A stretch of DNA of 64,000 nt from Glaciecola sp049650345 (GTDB lineage Bacteria > Pseudomonadota > Gammaproteobacteria > Enterobacterales > Alteromonadaceae). Under the pieces are notes generated by a model. It was not told the origin of the DNA and searched no databases. It saw only the letters and a program-made list of their open reading frames with translations. The position numbers were made by a program, and so were the translations under genes. The DNA lies in assembly GCA_049650345.1 (NCBI GenBank), contig JBARZY010000123.1, positions 49,185 through 113,184 on the forward strand. The letters run 5' to 3'. This document shows, piece by piece, positions 1 to 7,726 of this stretch. Every line of letters begins with the position of its first letter. The stretch's first letter is position 1.

Positions 1-5
1 CCGCG

Positions 6-614
6 TTACAGCTGTACGCCGGTGAATGATTGGAAACCAAGAGCCATAAGGCCCGCGATCATGAATACTGAACCTAAACCGCGAATACCATCAGGCATAT
101 CGGCATATTTCAGTTTTTCACGTACTGCTGCTAATAATACAATAGCAATAGCCCAACCTATACCACTACCAACGCCATATACGATACTTTCTGTAAAGTT
201 GTATTCACGTTGTACGGCAAACGCCACACCACCAAAAATTGCACAGTTAACGGTTATTAGCGGTAAGAAGATACCAAGCGCGTTATACAACGCTGGGAAA
301 AACTTATCTAAGGTCATTTCCAATATTTGTACTAAAGCTGCAATTACACCAATAAACGTTAAGAAACTTAAGAAACTAAGGTCAGCATCAGGAAAGCCAG
401 CCCAAGCTAATGCGCCGGGTGCCAAAATGCTGGTATAAACCACTTGGTTTACCGGTACTGAGATACCTAATACCACAATAACTGCTACACCAAGGCCCAT
501 TGAAGTTTTCACTTTCTTTGATACCGCCAAGAAAGTACACATACCCAAAAACAGGGTGAGTGCCATATTTTCAACAAATATTGCACGAATAAGTAATGAT
601 ACGTATGAGTCCAT
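6..614 (-). CDS. nqrE: Na+-translocating NADH:quinone reductase subunit E
   Basis: Integral inner-membrane subunit of the sodium-pumping NADH:ubiquinone oxidoreductase. The 202-residue protein has the usual NqrE length and six hydrophobic segments. It is the last complete nqr gene in the window: the stop codon lies at the left edge, so nqrF, which normally follows, is off-window. It begins 6 bases after nqrD, consistent with one transcript nqrABCDE(F). NqrD and NqrE are homologous, inverted-topology partners known to hold an intramembrane iron centre. Identification rests on sequence character plus operon position. Confidence 0.97.
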   Translation of the reverse strand: MDSYVSLLIRAIFVENMALTLFLGMCTFLAVSKKVKTSMGLGVAVIVVLGISVPVNQVVYTSILAPGALAWAGFPDADLSFLSFLTFIGVIAALVQILEMTLDKFFPALYNALGIFLPLITVNCAIFGGVAFAVQREYNFTESIVYGVGSGIGWAIAIVLLAAVREKLKYADMPDGIRGLGSVFMIAGLMALGFQSFTGVQL

Positions 615-620
615 GAGTGC

Positions 621-1253
621 TTATTCCTTAGGTTCTACTTGTTCAGGGCGAATAGTACGAATACCCCAAATCATTAAGCCAATTAAGATAAACGAGCTAA
701 ACGGTAAAATTAACAACCCGTTACCCGTGTACCAACCACCATTTTGTACCAGTGGCAATATTTCAAAGCCTAAGATAGTACCAAAACCAAATAGCTCTTT
801 AACCGTACCGATAACAATAAGAATAAAGCTATAACCTAATCCATTACCGATGCCGTCAAGGAAACTCATCATAGGTGGCGACTTCATTGCGTAAGCTTCA
901 GCGCGACCCATTACAATACAATTAGTAATAATCAAACCCACGAATACCGACAGTTGTTTAGATATCTCGTAAGAGAACGCTTTAAGCACTTGGTCTACCA
1001 CAATTACTAACGACGCAATAATCGTCATCTGAATGATAATACGTACGCTCGACGGTATTTGGTTACGAATTAACGATATAAACAAATTTGAGAACGCAAC
1101 TACCGTGGTAAGTGCCAACGACATTACCAACGCAGTTTCTAGTTTAGTTGTAATAGCAAGTGCCGAACAAATACCCAGTACGTGCAGGGCAATCGGGTTG
1201 CTGTCAATTATGGGCCCGAAGAGGGCTTTTTTCATTTCTTTAGTATCAGCCAT
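621..1253 (-). CDS. nqrD: Na+-translocating NADH:quinone reductase subunit D
   Basis: Membrane subunit D of Na+-NQR, 210 residues, with about six transmembrane helices and the characteristic N-terminal stretch KKALFGPIIDSNPIALHVLG. It pairs with NqrE in the membrane core. It lies between nqrC (9-base gap) and nqrE (6-base gap), so it is almost certainly translated from the same nqr message. Length and order match Vibrio and Alteromonas operons, and nothing unusual is seen. Confidence 0.97.
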   Translation of the reverse strand: MADTKEMKKALFGPIIDSNPIALHVLGICSALAITTKLETALVMSLALTTVVAFSNLFISLIRNQIPSSVRIIIQMTIIASLVIVVDQVLKAFSYEISKQLSVFVGLIITNCIVMGRAEAYAMKSPPMMSFLDGIGNGLGYSFILIVIGTVKELFGFGTILGFEILPLVQNGGWYTGNGLLILPFSSFILIGLMIWGIRTIRPEQVEPKE

Positions 1254-1262
1254 GTTCGTGCC

Positions 1263-2033
1263 TTAGGATTTCCAAGATTGATTTTTAAGATAAGTACCGT
1301 AGCCGTTTTCACTTGCCCAATAAACCAATGTATTTTCTACACCGTTGCTGGTTAGTGTGGCTCCCGACAATGCATCTACCGCATAGTCGTTGTTGTTACC
1401 CACGTTTTTGTCAACTGAGATAGCCACTTGGCCATCTTTATATAGTTGTTTACCATTCCACTTAGCTTGCCACGCAGGATTAAGTATTTCTGCACCTAAT
1501 CCTGGCGTTTCTTTGTGTTGGTAATAAATCAATTCACGAATGGTTTGGCCGTCGTTATCAACCGCCAAAAAGCCATACATAAGGTCCCATAGTCCACTGC
1601 CATGCACCGGTAAAATAATACGCGATACTGCACCTGACTCATCTTTAATGTGATAAATAGAAGCAACACTAGAACGTTGCTTAAACCCCACATTAGAACC
1701 TTCAACCGCTACACCATACTCTGATGTTTTAGCTGCTTTGTACATATCAAAGTCTTCCGTTGGCTTAGCAACATAACTACCACTTGCCAAATCAACATAC
1801 TTTTCTTCAACACGTAAATCGTATAGCTCAGCTATTTCTTGCTTGTTGCTGGCTTGGTCTAGTAAGCCAGCCGCACTTAAAATATTAGTTTTTTTATCAA
1901 GTGCCTCATTGGTATTTTGTAAGCTGCGCAAGCCAACGGCTGCTCCAGATACAACAATAGAACACACCAAACAAACCGCAACAACAATACCTACAGTTTT
2001 TCCTAAGGTTTCTTTTTTAGCCGACACGTGCAA
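1263..2033 (-). CDS. nqrC: Na+-translocating NADH:quinone reductase subunit C (covalent FMN)
   Basis: Subunit C of Na+-NQR, 256 residues, with one N-terminal transmembrane helix (about residues 12-34) and a periplasmic FMN-binding domain. The flavinylation motif SGAT is visible at residues 223-226; T226 is the expected attachment site of covalent FMN, which needs the transferase ApbE (not in this window). The start overlaps the nqrB 3' end by 17 bases, suggesting translational coupling. C-terminal order nqrC-nqrD-nqrE is standard. Confidence 0.97.
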   Translation of the reverse strand: MHVSAKKETLGKTVGIVVAVCLVCSIVVSGAAVGLRSLQNTNEALDKKTNILSAAGLLDQASNKQEIAELYDLRVEEKYVDLASGSYVAKPTEDFDMYKAAKTSEYGVAVEGSNVGFKQRSSVASIYHIKDESGAVSRIILPVHGSGLWDLMYGFLAVDNDGQTIRELIYYQHKETPGLGAEILNPAWQAKWNGKQLYKDGQVAISVDKNVGNNNDYAVDALSGATLTSNGVENTLVYWASENGYGTYLKNQSWKS

Positions 2034-3219
2034 GCCTCCGTTTAATATTGCTTTGCGCTACAAAGTAATCGAACAGTGGCGCCCATAAATTAGCAAATAA
2101 GATTGCTAGCATTATGCCTTCAGGGAAAGCAGGGTTTAAGGCTCGTACAAACACTGTCATAAAGCCAATGAAAATACCATAAGCCCATTTACCTTGATTG
2201 GTGAACGCTGCCGATACTGGATCAGTTGCCATAAAGAACATACCAAAGGCCATGCCACCAATTACGTAGTGGAAGTAAAACGGCATATTCATCATTGCGT
2301 TGGTATCTGAACCAATCACATTAAGAAGGTAACCAAATACACCTGCCCCCAATGCAACGCCGGCTACAATGCGCCAGCTTGCAATACGCATGTACATAAT
2401 GAATAGTCCGCCTAATATAATCATTAAGGTAGACACTTCACCGGCTGACCCTGGGATATTTCCCAAGAATGCCTGCCAGAAGTTGTCAGATGTGTATTCA
2501 AGTGTGCCATTTGCCGCTTGTGTAAGCCATGTTGCACCCGAATAACCATCGGCAGCCACCCATACTTGATCACCTGAAATTTGCGCAGGGTAAGCGAAGT
2601 ATAAGAATGCACGACCAGATAATGCTGGGTTTAAGAAGTTACGACCCGTACCGCCAAATATTTCTTTGGCGATAACCACACCAAATGTAATACCCAGTGC
2701 AACTTGCCATAAAGGAATAGTTGCCGGTAGCGTTAGTGCGAATAATACTGAGGTAACAAAGAAGCCTTCGTTAATTTCATGCTTACGGATAGAAGCAAAA
2801 AGTACTTCCCAAAAGCCGCCCACAATAAATGTAGTCGCATAAATAGGCACAAAGAAACAAGCGCCATAACCCATCATGCCTAACCAGCCGGTGCTGGCGT
2901 CAAGTGAGCCGCCTAATGCAGTAAATAAAGCCGCCTGCCAAATATCAGGTAAGGTACCTGCTCCAGCAACGATGGCCGCTTGTGCCTGAGCACCAATGTT
3001 ATACATACCGTAGAACATAGCTGGGAAAGTAGCCATCCACACCATTATCATAATGCGTTTTAAGTCGATACTGTCTTTTACGTGTGTAGTCGACTTGTTG
3101 ACTTTACCAGGTGTGTAAAAAATAGTTGCAGCAGCTTCGTAAAGCGCATAGAACTTTTCATATTTTCCACCAGCTTCAAAATCTGGCTCGATTTTCTCGA
3201 TAAATGCTTTTAAACCCAT
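2017..3219 (-). CDS. nqrB: Na+-translocating NADH:quinone reductase subunit B (covalent FMN)
   Basis: Largest membrane subunit of Na+-NQR (400 residues, about ten hydrophobic helices), thought to form part of the sodium channel and to bind quinone. The SGAT flavinylation motif is at residues 227-230, with T230 the expected covalent FMN site. It follows nqrA after 3 bases and overlaps nqrC. Sequence is close to the usual length of about 410 residues, and no key segment appears missing. Confidence 0.98.
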   Translation of the reverse strand: MGLKAFIEKIEPDFEAGGKYEKFYALYEAAATIFYTPGKVNKSTTHVKDSIDLKRIMIMVWMATFPAMFYGMYNIGAQAQAAIVAGAGTLPDIWQAALFTALGGSLDASTGWLGMMGYGACFFVPIYATTFIVGGFWEVLFASIRKHEINEGFFVTSVLFALTLPATIPLWQVALGITFGVVIAKEIFGGTGRNFLNPALSGRAFLYFAYPAQISGDQVWVAADGYSGATWLTQAANGTLEYTSDNFWQAFLGNIPGSAGEVSTLMIILGGLFIMYMRIASWRIVAGVALGAGVFGYLLNVIGSDTNAMMNMPFYFHYVIGGMAFGMFFMATDPVSAAFTNQGKWAYGIFIGFMTVFVRALNPAFPEGIMLAILFANLWAPLFDYFVAQSNIKRRLARVG

Positions 3220-3222
3220 GCT

Positions 3223-4563
3223 TTACCCCTCAGACTCAATGGTAGTTAAAACGTCGCGTAGCACTGGCCCATAGTTATATTTGCCAGGACACACGTAGGT
3301 ACATAATGCTAAATCTTCTTCGTCAAGCTCAAGCGCACCAAGCGTTTGAGCGCCATCGGTATCACCCGACAACAAATCACGAAGTAATAAAGTAGGAATA
3401 ACATCTAGCGGCATTACACGTTCATAGTTACCAATTGGCACCATTGAACGGTCTGAACCGTTAGTAGTAGATGTCATATTGAACAGTTTTTTAGGGCTTA
3501 AATGGCCCAAGTAAGCACGCGTAACGGAATGCTTATCACCGCCTGGTGTAATCCAACCTAAGAAACGCTTTTCAGCGTCTTCTTCAATCAGCGATATTTG
3601 CATGTGGAAGCGCCCAAGATACGCATGGGGGCCACTCGCTTTTGTGCCATTAAGTACAGAACCCGAAATAATGCGCACAGGCGTATCATTAAACTGGCCT
3701 TTCACCAACTCATTCGTGCTAGCACCTAGCTGTGTGCGCACAATTTGTGGTGTATTAGCCGCTGGGCCTGCTATCGATACAACACGAGTTGTATCAAGCT
3801 CACCGCTAGTTACGGTAGCGCCAATTGCAATAACGTCTTGATAGTTAACATGCCAAACCGTTTTGCTTGCGCCAACTGCATCAAGATGATGAATGTGGGT
3901 GCCAACTAGTCCTGAAGGATGCGGGCCTGTAAACTCGTGAACTTCAACGTTTTCACCTGAAGCACTAACATTTGCACCGTTTGCTTTACACACAAATACC
4001 TTGCCGCCACTAAGCTTGCTAAGTACTTTTAAGCCACTATCGAAATCGTCTGTGCGCTCGGCAATGACCAATTGCGGGTCTACCGCAAGTGGATTAGTGT
4101 CGGTTGCTGTCACAAATATAGAGTGAGGCGTGCTGTCAATGGCAGGAGATTTGCTAAATGGACGCGTTCTTATTGCTGTCCATAAACCAGAGTCAACTAA
4201 CGTAGATACAAGTGCGTCGCGCTCGGTATTGTTAATTGATGCTGATTCAACCTTGTTGAAAGCGATCGCATCGTTGCCTTGAATGCCAATTACCACAGAT
4301 TGCAAAACACGTTTTGCACCGCGGTTTACCTCTAGGATTTCACCCGCTGCTGGCGCAACGAACTTTACCCCTGGGTTTTTCTTGTCTTCAAACAACAACT
4401 GCCCTTTTTTAACGACATCACCCACCTGAACATGCATGGTTGGTCGCATTCCCACATACTCTTCCCCTAAAACAGCAACCTTAGTAACAGATATAGTCGT
4501 GCCTATCTGTTGCTCTGGCGCCCCTTTAATAGGAAGGTCTAAGCCTTTTTTGATTTTAATCAT
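3223..4563 (-). CDS. nqrA: Na+-translocating NADH:quinone reductase subunit A
   Basis: Peripheral cytoplasmic subunit A of Na+-NQR and first gene of the operon. From the ATG at 4563 the protein starts MIKIKKGLDLPIKG, matching the family N-terminus (446 residues). The start is not certain: a GAGAG Shine-Dalgarno lies 13 bases from this ATG but only 7 bases from an in-frame TTG at 4569, which would add two residues. The family contains biotinyl/lipoyl-like folds (GDVVKKGQLLFEDKK region near residue 50) but lacks flavin. The operon promoter should lie in the 417-base gap upstream. Confidence 0.97.
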   Translation of the reverse strand: MIKIKKGLDLPIKGAPEQQIGTTISVTKVAVLGEEYVGMRPTMHVQVGDVVKKGQLLFEDKKNPGVKFVAPAAGEILEVNRGAKRVLQSVVIGIQGNDAIAFNKVESASINNTERDALVSTLVDSGLWTAIRTRPFSKSPAIDSTPHSIFVTATDTNPLAVDPQLVIAERTDDFDSGLKVLSKLSGGKVFVCKANGANVSASGENVEVHEFTGPHPSGLVGTHIHHLDAVGASKTVWHVNYQDVIAIGATVTSGELDTTRVVSIAGPAANTPQIVRTQLGASTNELVKGQFNDTPVRIISGSVLNGTKASGPHAYLGRFHMQISLIEEDAEKRFLGWITPGGDKHSVTRAYLGHLSPKKLFNMTSTTNGSDRSMVPIGNYERVMPLDVIPTLLLRDLLSGDTDGAQTLGALELDEEDLALCTYVCPGKYNYGPVLRDVLTTIESEG

Positions 4564-4569
4564 ATGCAA

Positions 4570-4986
4570 TTAGCTACTCTCAAATAGTTACCAATTTAAA
4601 TTGGCCTGAATCAAGCCAGTTTAAATTAGCGCCTATTCCATTAGGTATAAATTTAAACACATAGGTATTTGCGCACAGTAAAAGCGCACGCTAAGTGTCA
4701 TAACGCATCGTTTAGTTGCAAGACACAAGGCAAACACCTTATTTTGTTATTATTGTTATTTATAGCGCTTTGGGTTTTGGAAGCACAAATTTATGACAAT
4801 TCAGACATTCACCCAATTTTGTGGCGCGATTTTAGCACTAACTACACACAAAAGGCTAGAAAACCCGCTCGTAATTATACCAAAAGACTATTTCTGTGAT
4901 TAATATTCTTTACAGTCTAACCTATGGTGAACAATATATAGCCTTTACGCGAGGCTAAAGGCTATATATACAAAGAATGTTAAACG
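4570..4986. other. Intergenic region between nqrA and fabV
   Basis: No convincing gene lies here. A plus-strand frame of 76 codons at 4669-4899 starts with TTG, has no Shine-Dalgarno and no recognisable product. The segment holds the nqr promoter region (right of 4570, read leftwards), three TTTAAA-centred AT boxes at 4595-4600, 4620-4625 and 4652-4657, a perfect 14-base palindrome at 4591-4604 (CCAATTTAAATTGG), and at 4935-4968 the hairpin described separately. Confidence 0.6.
4935..4968 (-). terminator. Perfect 13-bp inverted repeat after fabV, probable terminator
   Basis: Arms TATATAGCCTTTA (4935-4947) and TAAAGGCTATATA (4956-4968) pair perfectly around an 8-base loop, 18 bases beyond the fabV stop codon. 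Position fits a fabV terminator. There is no run of T after the stem on the minus strand, so the assignment is only moderately secure; it could also stabilise the 3' end or be bidirectional. Confidence 0.55.
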
Positions 4987-6168
4987 CTATTTCCAATCTA
5001 CCAATGGGTTAACATCGGCTTCATAGTCAACACCTTGAATTTCAAAACCAAACAAATTTAAAAACTCGGTGTTATAACCTTTGTAATCGCTTAGTTGGTG
5101 GAAGTTTTCTTGGGTCACTTGGTCCCACAATGATTTTATTTTAGCTTGCGTAGCATCGTTAGTTTCTTTGCCGTCCATACGGAAACGGTTTAGCTCATCA
5201 AGTGTTGGAGTGTCTCCATACAAGCACGTATTAAACAAACCGTTTATTTGTTCAATACAGCCTTCATGGGTATTTTCTTCTTTCATTACCTTATAAATAA
5301 GAGAAATGTATAAAGGCATTACCGGAATCGCGCTGCTAGCTTGTGTAACCAAGGCTTTTAAAGATGATACATTGGCTTGAACCGATAGCGACGACAGCTT
5401 TTGCATGATTGCGGCAGCCGCTCTATCGAGATCTTCTTTTGCTAGGCCAATCGTTGCTTGTCCATAAATTGGCCAAGTCAGTTCTTTTCCTATATAGGTG
5501 TAAGCAGTGGTTTTACAGTTTTCACTCAATACACCAGCATTGGCAAGTTGTACTAACCATCTTTCCCAATCCTCGCCACCCATTACTTTTACCGTGTTGT
5601 CAATCTCTTCTTGATTGGCAGGCTCTAGTGAGACTTCATGCACTAAGTCTTTGTCGGTATCGTAGGTTTTAGTGGTATACGACTGTCCAACCGGCTTTAA
5701 TGTAGACTTAAATACTTCACCAGTATCTGGGTCAGTTCTACGAGGCGAGGCTAGGCTATAAACCACCAAATCAACTTTTTCCATATTAGCTTTGATTTTT
5801 GCAATCGTCTGCGCTTTGATCTCATCTGAAAACGCATCGCCATTAATTGTGTCAGCGTATAAATCGTGTTGTTTGGCGGCATCGTGAAAAGCTGCGGTGT
5901 TATACCAGCCAGCAGTGCCTGTCTTACGCTCGGTAGGTGGCTTCTCAAAACACACACCTAAGGTATTCGCACCATAACCAAATGCTGAAGTAATACGAGA
6001 TGCTAAGCCATAGCCAGTAGAGCAACCAATTACGAGCACATTTTTAGGGCCTGGTTCGCCAAAGGTTTGCGACTTAATATAATCAATTTGATTGGCAACA
6101 CTTTGTGCACAGCCAAGCGGATGTGAATTAGTGCAAATAAAGCCACGAACTTTTGGTTTAATAACCAT
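4987..6168 (-). CDS. fabV: Trans-2-enoyl-ACP/CoA reductase FabV
   Basis: NADH-dependent enoyl-ACP (enoyl-CoA) reductase of the FabV type, performing the last step of each fatty-acid elongation cycle. The 393-residue length fits the family. The Rossmann glycine region VIGCSTGYGLASR is at about residues 46-58, and the signature Tyr-x8-Lys is present as Y235 and K244. A clear AGGAG Shine-Dalgarno precedes the ATG. FabV enzymes are known to be intrinsically triclosan-tolerant compared with FabI. It is a monocistronic unit with about 218 bases of upstream DNA. Confidence 0.97.
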   Translation of the reverse strand: MVIKPKVRGFICTNSHPLGCAQSVANQIDYIKSQTFGEPGPKNVLVIGCSTGYGLASRITSAFGYGANTLGVCFEKPPTERKTGTAGWYNTAAFHDAAKQHDLYADTINGDAFSDEIKAQTIAKIKANMEKVDLVVYSLASPRRTDPDTGEVFKSTLKPVGQSYTTKTYDTDKDLVHEVSLEPANQEEIDNTVKVMGGEDWERWLVQLANAGVLSENCKTTAYTYIGKELTWPIYGQATIGLAKEDLDRAAAAIMQKLSSLSVQANVSSLKALVTQASSAIPVMPLYISLIYKVMKEENTHEGCIEQINGLFNTCLYGDTPTLDELNRFRMDGKETNDATQAKIKSLWDQVTQENFHQLSDYKGYNTEFLNLFGFEIQGVDYEADVNPLVDWK

Positions 6169-6386
6169 GTAAAACTCCTAAAACGTATAAATCCATTATT
6201 ATTAATATAGCGAGGCGTTTAACTCGTATTAATATGAGTAATGTTGAAATTGACGGGCATTGTAATCAAGCTTAGCGGGATAACAAATCTGTCCAGATGC
6301 GTCTTACTACAAATAACTCAAATTATTGATAGTAATTAATGGTTTATATTGTATTCGCTATTTGGGCGCGGCGCAATGAACAAACT

Positions 6387-6677
6387 TTATGGTCTTATTT
6401 GAGTGGTACCGGCTTTGTCGGTTTTGCGGTTAATGATTTTTTTAACTAAAATTACCGCCGACAACAACAAAGTAATAATATTCGCAAAAATGATCGGCAT
6501 GTCGTTAATTGCAATACCATATGCCAGCCAGCATGATATCCCTATTACAAAAGTAATATACATGGTTAAACTTAAGGCTTGGGTGTCATTTGTTTTTATC
6601 ACTTTAATGACTTGGGGCAAAAATGATGCAGTGGTCAACACCGCGGCCGCCAAGCCTATCAATTCAATTCCATTCAT
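6387..6677 (-). CDS. SemiSWEET-type sugar transporter (PQ-loop/MtN3 family)
   Basis: A 96-residue protein with three hydrophobic helices, the size of a bacterial SemiSWEET half-transporter that works as a dimer. The PQ motif is in helix 1 (ASFLPQVIKVIKT, about residues 17-29), followed by the typical QALSLTMY and a central W-A-Y-G-I segment. SemiSWEETs move small sugars down their gradient; the substrate here cannot be told from sequence. A GGAG lies 10 bases before the ATG. It is separated from fklB by a terminator, so it is probably transcribed alone. Confidence 0.85.
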   Translation of the reverse strand: MNGIELIGLAAAVLTTASFLPQVIKVIKTNDTQALSLTMYITFVIGISCWLAYGIAINDMPIIFANIITLLLSAVILVKKIINRKTDKAGTTQIRP

Positions 6678-6704
6678 TTTTTACATACTCCATCATTTGC
6701 CATG

Positions 6705-6738
6705 AAAAAAGCCAACATCATTCACTATGCTGGCTTTT
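6705..6738 (-). terminator. Rho-independent terminator of fklB
   Basis: Arms AAAAGCCAACAT (6707-6718) and ATGCTGGCTTTT (6727-6738) pair with one mismatch around an 8-base loop. Read on the minus strand the stem ends in a T run (complement of 6705-6710), 47 bases after the fklB stop. Confidence 0.8.
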
Positions 6739-6785
6739 CAGTGTATATCGGTTAAACGTTTATTGCTGAGTCGCGATAATCGTTA

Positions 6786-7406
6786 TTAACCTAATATTTC
6801 TAATAACTCTACATCAAATACAAGGGTGCTGTACGGACCAATTGCTGCGCCCGCGCCTTGTTCACCGTATGCTAGATCATGTGGAACATGAATACGCCAT
6901 TTTTCACCAACCGACATAAGCTGTAACGCTTCAGTCCAGCCTTTAATTACGCCGCCCACAGGAAATTCAGCTGGTTGACCGCGCTCATAGCTGCTGTCAA
7001 ACACCGTACCGTCAATTAAGGTACCGTGGTAGTGTACGCGAACCGTTGAACTTGGTACCGGCTTCTCGCCAGAACCTTCGTTAATGACTTCGTACTGTAA
7101 CCCTGATTCAGTGGTGCTAACTTCGTCACGTTGGGCATTCTTTTCAAGGTAATCAGCGCCTTCTTGCACGGCACCAGCAAATTGCTCTTGTTTTGCAGCT
7201 TGCATACGCGTGTGAATTTCATTAAATGCAACGCGTAGTTCGTCGTTACCAACTTCGGGTGCTGTTTTACTAAAACCATGTTGAACGCCGGCCATTACAG
7301 TATCAATATCAAGCCCGTCAAACGGGTTAGATACTAGTTGTTCGCCCATTTGGTAACCAATACCATAACTTGCTTGTTGCTCTACCGTGGTGTATTTATC
7401 AGACAC
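6786..7406 (-). CDS. fklB: FKBP-type peptidyl-prolyl isomerase (FklB-like)
   Basis: Peptidyl-prolyl cis-trans isomerase with an N-terminal dimerisation domain (about residues 1-95) and a C-terminal FKBP domain (VHYHGTLIDGTVFDSSYERG, then GWTEALQLM and YGEQGAGAAIGP). I place the start at the GTG at 7406, which has an AGGAG five bases upstream and gives MSDKYTTVEQQASYGIG and 206 residues, the length and N-terminus of E. coli FklB. Upstream ATGs at 7424 and 7436 lack a Shine-Dalgarno. No signal peptide, so cytoplasmic. A separate terminator follows. Confidence 0.93.
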   Translation of the reverse strand: MSDKYTTVEQQASYGIGYQMGEQLVSNPFDGLDIDTVMAGVQHGFSKTAPEVGNDELRVAFNEIHTRMQAAKQEQFAGAVQEGADYLEKNAQRDEVSTTESGLQYEVINEGSGEKPVPSSTVRVHYHGTLIDGTVFDSSYERGQPAEFPVGGVIKGWTEALQLMSVGEKWRIHVPHDLAYGEQGAGAAIGPYSTLVFDVELLEILG

Positions 7407-7500
7407 AATTTCTCCTAGTGACATGTTAGTTTGCATGACCGCTATTGCGGCTCAACGATTTAGCGCGGTAGTGTAACACATGCAAATAATCATCGAAATG

Positions 7501-7537
7501 AAGCCCAACAAACTTTTATTCACTATGGGCTTTTTTT
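7501..7537 (+). terminator. Plus-strand terminator-like hairpin upstream of ppc
   Basis: Stem AAGCCCA (7501-7507) with TGGGCTT (7526-7532), an 18-base loop, and a following run of T on the plus strand. It sits between the divergent fklB and ppc genes, where no plus-strand gene ends. It may end a short untranslated RNA, act as an attenuator in a ppc leader, or be fortuitous. Confidence 0.4.
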
Positions 7538-7726
7538 CGCAAAATAGGCCTTCAAGGCAAATAAATAGTTCGCTGCGTGGCAATATACGATATATTTTAA
7601 CGTGGTAAGTTATACAGTTTAAATGTTAGACACCTAATAAAAAGCTGATTATGTTTATGCACCTCTCGTCGTAGATGCAAGGTGCATACTATTGACTATT
7701 TAACATGCAATGGAGTTTTTCTGCTT

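Noticed and set aside
4669..4899. Plus-strand frame of 76 codons between nqrA and fabV
   Set aside because: TTG start, no Shine-Dalgarno, low-complexity hydrophobic run, no recognisable family; treated as chance in AT-rich intergenic DNA.
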